Origin: Chloroflexota bacterium
GTDB taxonomy: Bacteria; Chloroflexota; Anaerolineae; Promineifilales; Promineifilaceae
Reading direction: 5' to 3'
Length of the DNA: 14,475 bases
NCBI GenBank assembly: GCA_024223125.1
Contig: JAAEOP010000744.1
Coordinates: forward strand, 1 to 14,475
A program made the translations under genes and the position numbers. Below the pieces are notes generated by a model, which saw only the letters and a list, made by a program, of their open reading frames with translations, had not been told where the DNA came from and searched no databases. This document shows, in pieces, positions 1-7,221 of the stretch (positions within the stretch are counted from its first letter, which is position 1; every line of letters begins with the position of its first letter).

Positions 1-138
1 CCTGAACCGGGCAAAGTAGAACGGAAGAATTTTTATATCAGCACCCTCGGTGAAGAAGAAGCCCGACGACGAGCTTATGAACTACGGCGTATCAAAGAAA
101 GGCGCATTTACGGTAAGCCCATTGGTGATTCGTCATAG
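1..138 (+). CDS. C-terminal end of a small basic protein (partial, possibly AP2-like)
   Basis: Frame 1 is open from the left edge to a TAG at 136-138 and gives 45 residues ending in IGDSS. The visible part has a short strand-like NFYIST, then GEEEARRRAYELRRIKERRIYG, a highly charged helix rich in Arg and Glu. A strand followed by 'GEEEA...A...R...' recalls the last strand and helix of AP2-type DNA-binding domains found on bacterial HNH endonucleases and phage proteins. That resemblance is weak, and the family is not established from so short a tail. The gene begins outside the window. A heptad repeat array starts 4 bp after the stop. Confidence 0.55.
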   Translation, partial: PEPGKVERKNFYISTLGEEEARRRAYELRRIKERRIYGKPIGDSS

Positions 139-142
139 TTCG

Positions 143-171
143 GCAAGCTGCAAGTCTGCAAGTGGCAAGTA
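143..171. repeat. Heptad repeat array (GCAAGTx)
   Basis: Four consecutive units GCAAGCT, GCAAGTCT, GCAAGTG and GCAAGTA (7, 8, 7 and 7 nt) lie just after the stop codon of the left partial gene. This is one of six heptad-type arrays in the window, each with a different unit. The remainder of this 125-bp gap holds an imperfect dyad around AATATT (179-192) and a TACAAT hexamer at 250-255, 8 bp before the next start codon. No clear -35 element pairs with it. Confidence 0.6.
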
Positions 172-263
172 ATTAGGCCGCCAATATTTGCGCGGTTGAT
201 ATACTGCTCGCCGGATATTGCCACATTACGTTAACTCAAAACAAGAAAATACAATTAGCGAAT

Positions 264-1637
264 ATGGAATCTTTTTCAATAGAATTAGCAGCAGAAAGAA
301 TATACGATTCCCGAACTCGGGAATATTTTGATGAAGTTCTGAGTTCTTACATTAACGGAAATTACAGATCAGCAATTGTTATGCTTTGGTCTGTTGTCGT
401 ATGTGATCTTGTTTATAAGTTAATGAATCTGCGAGATATTTACGACGACCCAACTGCTGAGACTATTTTACAGCTCATTGAGCAACGACAAACAAACAAC
501 CCCAACAGCCCGGACTGGGAATTACAGTTGCTTAATGAAGTCCGAGATCGAACGGAACTGATAGACAATGCTGAATATGGGAGCCTTGCCCATCTTCAAA
601 ATAGACGGCATTTGTCTGCTCATCCGATTTTAACTAATGTTGATTTGCTTTTCCGTCCCAATCGTGAGACAACCAGAGCGTTGATGCGAGAAGCATTGGA
701 AAGTATATTGCTTAAACCACCAATTCTCACCAAAAAAATCACAATAACCCTTGTTGTTGATATCGCCGCCAAAAAAGACCTTTTCCCAGACAACCTGACA
801 CTTAAGCGATATTTGGAAGCAAAATATTTCAGGAATCTTAGACCTGCTGTTGAAAACAATCTTTTCCGTTCACTTTGGAAGTTTGTTTTTCGTTTATCTA
901 ATCCCGACACTGACGAAAATCGGGACATCAATTATCGTACGTTGAAATTACTTTATTTGAGAAGGCCAAATGAGTTGAGGTCTTATATACGCGCTCATCA
1001 AGAATTCTTCAGTGAAATAGGGCAGGAAGATGAGCAACTTCAGTACCTCATTGATTTTGTGGGTGAAAGCCCACTTATCTATGACCTTCTAACTGATTCG
1101 GCAAAAATACCGTTACAGACGTATGCTCAAAGTAGCTTAAATGCTTATGCAGGAGCGGTTTTCCTCAATGAGGATATACGTTCACATTTGCAACAACTGA
1201 ACCGATTGATTGCGCTGGAAGATATAATTACAAGTTATGGTTCAGATCAGAATAAGATTATCGGTGAAAACACTTGGAACATACTCATTGAACTTGCCCA
1301 AGAAAGCAATTGTACTCAACTCTTATGCGATATTGCAGTGAATATTCATGTAAGAAGCGGAAACTTTGACTTTGCGGATTTGTCATTTGAACGGTACTTG
1401 AAACCTTTGCTATCTCATCTGAACGAAGGTCAATTAGAACGATTAATTGAAGGGATTGACAACAACGATCAAGCTTATGCTAGAAGGCGTGCTCAAGAAC
1501 ACTACGAATTATTGTATAAGAGTTGCTCCCAGGTTTTAGGTCAAGATTTTGATTACACTGAATATCCAAATATTAGAAAAAAACTTGACCAAGTACTGAA
1601 TTCAAATTCATATGAAGAGGACGAGATCCCCTTTTAG
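264..1637 (+). CDS. HEPN-like orphan protein, possible defence factor
   Basis: 457 residues, not recognised as a named family. The N-terminal ~150 residues are helical and resemble HEPN/DUF4145-type domains: a helix with NGNYRSAIVMLWSVV (31-45), then NRRHLSAHP (113-121), which contains an RX4H motif (R115, H120) typical of HEPN ribonucleases. The rest (about 155-457) looks all-helical, without Walker, nuclease or membrane motifs, and has an acidic C-terminus. It could be a repeat-type sensing or partner domain. The ATG at 264 has no Shine-Dalgarno, but TACAAT at 250-255 would allow a leaderless transcript. The gene is visibly A+T-richer than its flanks and contains no ACGGCCGT octamer, which suggests recent acquisition. 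No partner gene is adjacent on the same strand, so it is not an obvious toxin/antitoxin pair. The HEPN call is moderately supported; RNase activity is inference. Confidence 0.8.
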   Translation: MESFSIELAAERIYDSRTREYFDEVLSSYINGNYRSAIVMLWSVVVCDLVYKLMNLRDIYDDPTAETILQLIEQRQTNNPNSPDWELQLLNEVRDRTELIDNAEYGSLAHLQNRRHLSAHPILTNVDLLFRPNRETTRALMREALESILLKPPILTKKITITLVVDIAAKKDLFPDNLTLKRYLEAKYFRNLRPAVENNLFRSLWKFVFRLSNPDTDENRDINYRTLKLLYLRRPNELRSYIRAHQEFFSEIGQEDEQLQYLIDFVGESPLIYDLLTDSAKIPLQTYAQSSLNAYAGAVFLNEDIRSHLQQLNRLIALEDIITSYGSDQNKIIGENTWNILIELAQESNCTQLLCDIAVNIHVRSGNFDFADLSFERYLKPLLSHLNEGQLERLIEGIDNNDQAYARRRAQEHYELLYKSCSQVLGQDFDYTEYPNIRKKLDQVLNSNSYEEDEIPF

Positions 1638-1738
1638 AAACAGTCAACAGCTGCCACGTGACCGCGAGTACGCGGCCCATTTGCCCGTTAAGTTTGTGGT
1701 GAGTAAATAAGATGCGCCCCCTAACATCATGGTTTTTG

Positions 1739-1767
1739 CTCACAGTGGCTGAACAAAACGATATAAA
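1739..1767 (+). promoter_or_regulatory. Candidate sigma70-type promoter for the subtilase gene
   Basis: CTCACA at 1739-1744 matches TTGACA at 4 of 6 positions. TATAAA at 1762-1767 matches TATAAT at 5 of 6. The spacer is 17 bp. A transcript would start near 1774, immediately before the hairpin at 1777-1804. This is seen in sequence only. Confidence 0.4.
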
Positions 1768-1776
1768 TACTGGCGA

Positions 1777-1810
1777 AGCCAACGGCCGTACTCAACCGTT
1801 GGCTCTTTTT
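1777..1810 (+). terminator. Terminator-like hairpin in the subtilase leader (terminator or attenuator)
   Basis: A perfect 9-bp stem, AGCCAACGG (1777-1785) with CCGTTGGCT (1796-1804), encloses a 10-nt loop and is followed by C and TTTTT (1806-1810). It has the form of a rho-independent terminator reading rightwards. It could end transcription from the HEPN gene. However, a good -10 lies just upstream, and the subtilase ribosome site GAAGG (1817-1821) and ATG (1831) lie just downstream, so it may instead be a leader attenuator or an mRNA-stabilising hairpin. The left arm and loop contain a copy of the ACGGCCGT octamer (1782-1789). Confidence 0.65.
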
Positions 1811-1830
1811 CTGTGTGAAGGCAATAATCA

Positions 1831-4281
1831 ATGGAAGAACTCGCTGAAGACTTAAGACCACCCTCCTGGCAAAGCTGGGGCGGCCGTATTCTCATCCTGC
1901 TCCTCGCTTTTTGGATTATCAATGTTGTGTGGCTGGCACAAACGGCCGTCTGGTTCATTATAGGCTCTGGCGAAAGTGACACCGTTTGGAGTTGGGTGTG
2001 GGCGACGATTATTCAAGCTTTATTTACGGCCGTGCCCCTCCTCCCCCTGGCCTGGAAATGGCCTATTCCTCGTTACCGCGCCGTCTTCCAAACCTGGCTG
2101 CTGGCCTGTCTCTATCCCCTGCTGCTGGCTCCCACCCGTCTGTTTATCCCCACTCAAAGCCAAACCGTCTACCTCCTGCAAATTTTGGGTTCGCTGCTAA
2201 TTGTTGGCATCTTATGGCATTTGGCCCGTCGGCCGTCATCAGTCGGCCGTCAACCGTCTGCCGTTTGGCTGTCCATAGGCACGGCCGTCTTCGTTACCCT
2301 ACCCTGGTTTGCCTGGGGTTCGCTTGGTTCGCTGTTAGACATCCTGCTTAGTTTATTATTGGGTTTGCTTTTTGGTCTGGTGGCTGCCAAAGTTAACAAT
2401 ATCTGGCTGCACACGCTAAAGGATGATTCACGAGGGTTGGGCTGGGATATGCTCACGGGCGGGTTGGTGTTGGGCACGGCCGTTCTCATTCTGGCATCCG
2501 GTCTCAGCTTCAACGGGGGGCAACTGCTAACCATGTTGATTTTGCCCGCTCTGGGTTGGGCTATGATGGGTGCGGCCATCACCGGACAAGGGAAAAGTGT
2601 TAACGCCAACAGTTATCCGGCTGGCCTGTTGGTTGGCTTGACGGCGGCCATCATTTTGATGTTTACCGATACTGATGGCCTTTTTCTAACAGCCTTTGAC
2701 GGCATCCTACGCTGGTCATTTCAAGCTGCGGTCGTTGCTATCTGGCCAGCCTGGCTGGTTGGATTTCTCATGTTGCTGCTGCGGAAGCGGTTGGTTGGGG
2801 CAGTGGGTCACGGCCGTCTTCTCCCCGTCCTGGCTCTTGTAACAATCGGCTTGAGTACGGCCGTATTTTTGTTTGCCGGACAGCCCGGCTTATATGGCGA
2901 CCGTCTTTTTGTCATCCTCAACGATCAGGCTAATGTGTCCTCGGCTGCTAGCATAGAAGATTATGACCAGCGCCGCCAATTTGTGTACGATGCCCTTACC
3001 GGCCATGCCCAAACTACGCAAGCCGATTTGCACCAATCGCTCGACCGGCTGGGTGTGGCCTATACCCCTTACTATTTGGTGAATGGGATTGAAGTGCAGG
3101 GTGATGGGCTGCTGAAGCTGTGGCTCTCTACTCGGCCAGAAGTAGACCGCATCATCCCCAGTCCTGTTTTGCGACCTGTACTGGAAGATTTGACTTTACC
3201 GGCCGTGAATGAACCGGCGCCAACACGGCCGCAGTGGAACCTGACCAATATCGGCGCAGATCGTGTCTGGAATGAATTTGGCGTCATGGGCGCGGGCATC
3301 ATCATCGGCCAGAGTGATTCCGGGGTGCAGTGGGATCATCCTGAACTGCGGGATGGGTATTTGGGGGGAGAAGGGGAGCATGATGGCTTTTGGTTGGATC
3401 CGTGGCGGGATACGGCCGTGCCTGAGGATTTAAGCGGGCACGGCACACACACGCTTGGTTCTATTTTGGGTAACAGCGTGGGGGTGGCTCCTGATGCGGA
3501 ATGGTATGCCTGCGCTAACCTGTACCGTAACCTGGGCAACCCGGCGTTATACCTGGATTGTATGCAATTTATGCTGGCTCCTTATGGGCAAGATGGGGAT
3601 CCGTTTATTGACGGCCGTCCCACCCAATCAGCGCACATCCTTAACAATTCCTGGGGTTGTCCTGAGGATTATGAAGGCTGCGATCCGACGTCGCTGCAAA
3701 CGGCCGTGGCTGCTTTACGTGCGGCTGGTATTTTTGTGGTTGCTTCGGCCGGGAATGAAGGGCCAGATTGCAGCACCGTTGCCGCTCCCATTGCCATCTA
3801 TGATGAGGTTTTTTCTGTGGGTGCAGTGGATAGGAACAATAATATTGCTGCATTTAGCAGCAGTGGACCGGTTACGGCCGATGGCAGCGGCCGTACAAAA
3901 CCAGATATTGCCGCGCCGGGAGTAGATGTGCTTTCGGCCGTGCCCGGAGACGGATACGCCAGCAACAGCGGTACGTCAATGGCTGGGCCGCATGTGGTCG
4001 GGGTGGTCGCTTTGCTTTGGTCAGCCAACCCGGCCCTGATTGGGGATATTGAACGCACAGAGGAGATTTTAAGGCAAACGGCGATACGGTATGAGGTAAC
4101 GGCCGTGCCTCCTTCCTCCGATACCGGTCTGGCTGCTTTGGAAGAAAGTGTCAATCAAGCGGCCAACCCCACAGGCGATACTTGCCTGGCCCAAACTGAT
4201 GTCTCCGTTATTCCCAACAACATCGCCGGTTACGGCATTGTCAATGCTTACGAAGCGGTCAAAATGGCTTTGAACCGTTAA
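1831..4281 (+). CDS. Membrane-integrated subtilisin-like serine protease (S8)
   Basis: 816 residues. Residues ~18-350 form a polytopic membrane domain of roughly nine to eleven hydrophobic segments with no obvious family. Residues ~357-455 (from RLFVILNDQANVSS to PEVDRIIPSPVLRP) resemble the I9-type propeptide that precedes bacillopeptidase F-like subtilases. Residues ~468-815 are a full S8 domain: catalytic Asp496 (QSDSG), His537 (GHGTH), oxyanion Asn605 (ILNNSWG) and Ser716 (GTSMAGPH). Six cysteines (561, 577, 610, 617, 647, 785) in the protease part suit an extracytoplasmic location. Subtilases usually have one signal peptide, so a large membrane domain is unusual. The membrane part could anchor the protease or sense a signal. 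ATG at 1831 is preceded by GAAGG at 9 nt. Eight Thr-Ala-Val tripeptides come from the octamer ACGGCCGT, and a 7-nt repeat array lies in the coding sequence at 2228-2269. Substrate and site of autoprocessing are unknown. Confidence 0.93.
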   Translation: MEELAEDLRPPSWQSWGGRILILLLAFWIINVVWLAQTAVWFIIGSGESDTVWSWVWATIIQALFTAVPLLPLAWKWPIPRYRAVFQTWLLACLYPLLLAPTRLFIPTQSQTVYLLQILGSLLIVGILWHLARRPSSVGRQPSAVWLSIGTAVFVTLPWFAWGSLGSLLDILLSLLLGLLFGLVAAKVNNIWLHTLKDDSRGLGWDMLTGGLVLGTAVLILASGLSFNGGQLLTMLILPALGWAMMGAAITGQGKSVNANSYPAGLLVGLTAAIILMFTDTDGLFLTAFDGILRWSFQAAVVAIWPAWLVGFLMLLLRKRLVGAVGHGRLLPVLALVTIGLSTAVFLFAGQPGLYGDRLFVILNDQANVSSAASIEDYDQRRQFVYDALTGHAQTTQADLHQSLDRLGVAYTPYYLVNGIEVQGDGLLKLWLSTRPEVDRIIPSPVLRPVLEDLTLPAVNEPAPTRPQWNLTNIGADRVWNEFGVMGAGIIIGQSDSGVQWDHPELRDGYLGGEGEHDGFWLDPWRDTAVPEDLSGHGTHTLGSILGNSVGVAPDAEWYACANLYRNLGNPALYLDCMQFMLAPYGQDGDPFIDGRPTQSAHILNNSWGCPEDYEGCDPTSLQTAVAALRAAGIFVVASAGNEGPDCSTVAAPIAIYDEVFSVGAVDRNNNIAAFSSSGPVTADGSGRTKPDIAAPGVDVLSAVPGDGYASNSGTSMAGPHVVGVVALLWSANPALIGDIERTEEILRQTAIRYEVTAVPPSSDTGLAALEESVNQAANPTGDTCLAQTDVSVIPNNIAGYGIVNAYEAVKMALNR
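2228..2269. repeat. Heptad repeat array inside the subtilase membrane domain
   Basis: Units in strict 7-nt phase: GTCGGCC, GTCATCA, GTCGGCC, GTCAACC, GTCTGCC, GTTTGGC. Because 21 nt equals 7 codons, the frame is kept. The array encodes residues 133-146 as two related heptapeptides (RRPSSVG and RQPSAVW), a basic, proline- and serine-containing loop between hydrophobic segments. It has the same style as the intergenic arrays in this window, so it may be an in-frame insertion of such an element. Confidence 0.6.
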
Positions 4282-4291
4282 AGGCGTTCGG

Positions 4292-4978
4292 TTAGTCTCC
4301 CAGGGATTCCAACCACGCTACCCATTCCGCAAAATGGGCACACTCGCGGCGTATCTGTGTCAATCCAATCCGCTCTGCAATCAAAGTGCCATGAAACGGT
4401 TTTCGGTAGCCGGTCACATGAGCCATAATACGCGCCGACGGATGCGTTTCCCGTCCTTGATTAATCTCCTCTGGCGAAGCAAATGCGTCTCTGATTCCCT
4501 GCAATGGCTCTGCTACTGCCTGTTCTGGAAAAGCGGCGGCAATCGTCTTTGGTTGGCTAAACAACAACGCTTCATATTCATGCAGAGCCAAAAACGGTTG
4601 AAAACGATGCACATCTATATCGTCTTCAAATGCCTGTTCTAAATAACGCGCTCGTTCATACCCACTGCCGGTCGGTAAACTACCCATCCCCGGAAAATCA
4701 TTTGGCAGGCCATAAAAATCAATCATAGTCGTCACGATGGCTTCACGATCTTTCAGCGCCTTTCGCACATCCAGTTTCACTTTGCCATAGGTTGTGACTC
4801 CCCCTTTGAAGCGTCGCCCCGGCATAGATCGTTCACGAGCATCTCGATTCTTGACTCGTTTTGTCGTCAACAAAATGGGCGTGATAAAGATACCCCGTTG
4901 CGCTAGATGTCCATACAGCAGCTTGCTTACAAAGGATTCTTCGGTTTGCCCTTCAACGAGGATTTTGACACGATTCAT
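4292..4978 (-). CDS. DUF4276 family TOPRIM-like protein
   Basis: 228 residues when started at the ATG of 4978-4976. Features fit DUF4276: an N-terminal strand with VKILVEGQTEE (Glu9, Glu13), the TOPRIM-like acidic motif; MIDFYGLPNDFPG (Asp87), the hallmark of the family; HEYEALLF (133-140); THPSARI; and a C-terminal RRECAHFAEWV. DUF4276 belongs to the RloB/DUF4435/OLD-type group of predicted Mg2+-dependent nuclease or RNase domains. The start was chosen because the stop of the upstream ATPase gene and this ATG share one base (TAATG), a strong sign of translational coupling. A longer reading from 5014 would add 12 unconserved residues. The stop lies 10 bp from the stop of the convergent subtilase gene. 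With the ATPase it forms a likely two-component defence or nucleic-acid-processing module. Activity is inferred. Confidence 0.88.
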   Translation of the reverse strand: MNRVKILVEGQTEESFVSKLLYGHLAQRGIFITPILLTTKRVKNRDARERSMPGRRFKGGVTTYGKVKLDVRKALKDREAIVTTMIDFYGLPNDFPGMGSLPTGSGYERARYLEQAFEDDIDVHRFQPFLALHEYEALLFSQPKTIAAAFPEQAVAEPLQGIRDAFASPEEINQGRETHPSARIMAHVTGYRKPFHGTLIAERIGLTQIRRECAHFAEWVAWLESLGD

Positions 4979-6096
4979 TACGTGGGGCGGCCTCCCAAAA
5001 CATTCTTCTCCCACAAATCACCGAGACCGTAATTATCAAGCCAATTATCAATTTCATTTTCCGGTAAATGACGAAAAACAGATTGTCCCTGTTCTCTGTC
5101 TACAACAACAATGTCTTCCAAATTGAATTGATTGACCAATGTCACCGATTGCGTGGAAACAATCACCTGGGAACGTTTTGCAACGCTTTGCAGCAAATTG
5201 GCTAAAATATTAATGGCATATGGATGTAATCCTAATTCTGGTTCATCAAGCAGAATGGTGGTTGGTAATTTCGCCGTCGGCTGTAGCAACAATGCTGCCA
5301 GACTCATGAAACGTAAAGTGCCATCTGACAATGCATTCGCACCAAAGGTCATGTCTGTGCCTCGTTCATACCATTCCAGACGAATTTTTTCTTTGTTAAA
5401 GGGAGATGGTCTTAAAGCAAAGTCATCAAAAAATGGGGCAATCATGCGTACTGCATCTACAATGTTTTGATAATGGGCTGATTCTGTCTCTTGCAGCAAG
5501 TACAAAAATGCAGCTAGATTAGAGGCGTCTGGTCGTAAGAAGCGATTGTCAAAAATATCTCCTGTTTGTTTGACCTTTGCTGATTCGCTTGTATCATGAA
5601 AATGATAGATACGCCAGCTATTCATCGCTACTTTTACATATTGGGCTACATAATAATTTTGTTTACTAGTCTTGTTGTTTAACCACGTTTCTAAATTTCC
5701 TGAGCCTAGAGACAACTGATAAGGTTCAGGGTAATGCGGACGATCGTGAAAATATGCGTTTTCGTTCTCAAAGACAAATACATCTTCGGCCGATGGAACT
5801 AAAGTGCATGAATAAGCATTTGTTAGTCCGCGCTCATTTTGGGCAAACTCTACGCGAAAATGTAACTCGTCTGTTACTTGTCGTCCAAAGTGCAAGAAGG
5901 TATCAACCCCACCCGACTTGGCTACGTGCAATTGCAGATTTTCATTTGTCAGTTCATGCAGGAACTTAAAGACGTTGACAAAATTCGATTTACCAACGCC
6001 ATTCGCTCCTATCAGGACATTTAACGGCCGTAAGGTTAAATCCATAGCTCGAATGGACTTAAAACCTTCAATTATAATCCGTTCAATGGTACGCAT
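4978..6096 (-). CDS. SMC/RecF-like AAA ATPase (AAA_21 type), partner of DUF4276
   Basis: 372 residues from the ATG at 6096, which has GGAG (6105-6102) 5 nt upstream. An upstream in-frame ATG at 6162 would add 22 unconserved residues and is disfavoured. Motifs: GFKSI (11-15); Walker A GANGVGKS (30-37); an ABC-like signature LSDGT (256-260); Walker B ILLDEPELGLHP (281-292) with Glu285 as probable catalytic base; and an STQS switch (314-317). This is the single-domain OLD/RecF-like ATPase class without its own TOPRIM. Such ATPases pair with RloB-like (AbiL), DUF4435 (PARIS) or DUF4276 effectors, and the gene overlaps the DUF4276 gene by 1 bp. A defence role is inference from that arrangement. 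Only one ACGGCCGT (near 6024) occurs in the cassette, against many in flanking genes, consistent with foreign origin. Confidence 0.92.
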   Translation of the reverse strand: MRTIERIIIEGFKSIRAMDLTLRPLNVLIGANGVGKSNFVNVFKFLHELTNENLQLHVAKSGGVDTFLHFGRQVTDELHFRVEFAQNERGLTNAYSCTLVPSAEDVFVFENENAYFHDRPHYPEPYQLSLGSGNLETWLNNKTSKQNYYVAQYVKVAMNSWRIYHFHDTSESAKVKQTGDIFDNRFLRPDASNLAAFLYLLQETESAHYQNIVDAVRMIAPFFDDFALRPSPFNKEKIRLEWYERGTDMTFGANALSDGTLRFMSLAALLLQPTAKLPTTILLDEPELGLHPYAINILANLLQSVAKRSQVIVSTQSVTLVNQFNLEDIVVVDREQGQSVFRHLPENEIDNWLDNYGLGDLWEKNVLGGRPT

Positions 6097-6188
6097 ATGA
6101 ACTCCGTATAAGATAAATTCGGGAAACAAATAGCATATATTGTAACCGCAATCACCAATCAATTCGCCGAGTTATAATCAATTATACT
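6097..6188 (-). promoter_or_regulatory. A+T-rich leader with candidate promoter elements for the ATPase/DUF4276 operon
   Basis: The 92-bp gap is strongly A+T-rich. On the minus strand it holds a perfect TATAAT (6186-6181), a TACAAT further downstream, and TTGATT followed after 17 bp by TATATG. None forms an unambiguous -35/-10 pair, so the exact promoter is not fixed. No terminator hairpin for the upstream propeller gene is visible. Confidence 0.3.
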
Positions 6189-7148
6189 TCACCAATGGTG
6201 CATAGGCAGCCCGGCAACCGGCGATTGAAACGTCACCAGATGGGGCATAGCCAACGAACCGAGATAAATAGTTTTCAAATCTGGTCCGGCAAAGGTGAGG
6301 CTGGCTGGGAATTGTAAAGTCTGGCCGACGCAGCCATACATCGCTTCCGGGGTCATGGCGTTTTGTTCGACCAGACCAATAGCAGTTTGCAGGGCAGTTT
6401 CGTTGGGGTCTTCAAAGACGATGTGGTAGTCGCCATCGGGGGTAATGATGCCGACACCGTTGCGGATGACTGTTGCGAGCCAGATATTGCCCTCGACGTC
6501 AAAGGTAAAGCCGTCTACGTATGCGCCTTCGCCCAGGTCGGTCGGGCCAAAAACTTCCGCTTCGCCCAAAGAGCCATCGTTATTTACTTTATACCGTAAA
6601 ATACGGCGCTGCATGGTTTCGGCCGCGTACAGATATTTCTCGTCGGCGTCCATACGGATTTCATTGGTAAAGTGGATGCCGTCGGCCACAATGCGGGGGC
6701 CGTTTTCATCTAGCAAGATGATGTAGCCATCGGGGCGGGGGTGGGCGACGGCCAAAAACCAGGGAATATCCCGGCTGGAAACGGAAATCCACAGACGATC
6801 CTGACTGTCTATAAAAACGTAATTGGCGGAACCGAGGGGACGGCCGTTAATCTCGCTCAGAATAATTTCGTGGTTGCCATCTTTGTCCATCTTATAGATG
6901 TTGCCATTGCCGATGTGGGCAATGGTGATGTTGCCATCCTTGTCCATAGCCAGCCCGTTCGTCTCGCCGCCAATGGAGCCAACAGTTTGCATTGCACCAT
7001 CAGGATCAATGCGGGTCACGCTGCCGCGATTGTCTGAGGTCCAAAGCGTACCATCCTTTTCAGCTAGAACGCTTTCCGGTCGGGCTAACCCGCTGTGAAC
7101 AAACTGTAATTGGGATAATTCCAGGGTGAAATCTTTGACTGAACTCAT
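6189..7148 (-). CDS. SMP-30/gluconolactonase/LRE-like beta-propeller protein
   Basis: 319 residues, without a signal peptide. Repeated blades of the type 'DxDGNIxIAH...NGNIYKMDKDG' and 'DSQDRLWISV' mark an SMP-30-like six-bladed propeller. The expected divalent-metal ligands appear to be present: Glu25 (RPESV), Asn109 (SANYVF), Asn162 (TNEIRMD) and Asp212 (VDGFTFD). These place it with sugar lactone hydrolases of the gluconolactonase/regucalcin group; the true substrate cannot be read from sequence. The ATG at 7148 is preceded by a good AGGAG about 8 nt upstream. It lies 73 bp downstream of the MFS gene on the same strand, so the two may be co-transcribed; a sugar-type transporter plus a lactonase would suit carbohydrate uptake and oxidation. 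This gap carries a heptad repeat array. Confidence 0.85.
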   Translation of the reverse strand: MSSVKDFTLELSQLQFVHSGLARPESVLAEKDGTLWTSDNRGSVTRIDPDGAMQTVGSIGGETNGLAMDKDGNITIAHIGNGNIYKMDKDGNHEIILSEINGRPLGSANYVFIDSQDRLWISVSSRDIPWFLAVAHPRPDGYIILLDENGPRIVADGIHFTNEIRMDADEKYLYAAETMQRRILRYKVNNDGSLGEAEVFGPTDLGEGAYVDGFTFDVEGNIWLATVIRNGVGIITPDGDYHIVFEDPNETALQTAIGLVEQNAMTPEAMYGCVGQTLQFPASLTFAGPDLKTIYLGSLAMPHLVTFQSPVAGLPMHHW

Positions 7149-7170
7149 GGGGCAATCTCCTTGGTTAACT

Positions 7171-7205
7171 ACTGACGGCTGACGACTGTCCCCCGTCTAC
7201 CGTCC
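7171..7205. repeat. Heptad repeat array (xCTGACG / xCCGTCx)
   Basis: Consecutive 7-nt units ACTGACG, GCTGACG, ACTGTCC, CCCGTCT and ACCGTCC fill most of the 73-bp gap between the MFS and propeller genes. The first units contain GACGG/GACG and the last units its complement CCGTC, so the array changes orientation in the middle and could form a weak hairpin. Confidence 0.5.
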
Positions 7206-7221
7206 ACATCGTATATTGCTG

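Noticed and set aside
1662..1675. Small hairpin CCGCG-AGTA-CGCGG after the HEPN gene
   Set aside because: The stem is only 5 bp and no T-run follows, so it is not supported as a terminator.
3455..3925. Open frame of 156 codons overlapping the subtilase gene
   Set aside because: It is a shadow in another frame of the catalytic domain, rich in Trp, Cys and Arg, with no plausible domain.
4979..5014. Upstream in-frame ATG for the DUF4276 gene
   Set aside because: The extra 12 residues overlap the end of the ATPase gene and are unconserved in type; the TAATG coupling gives a better start at 4978.
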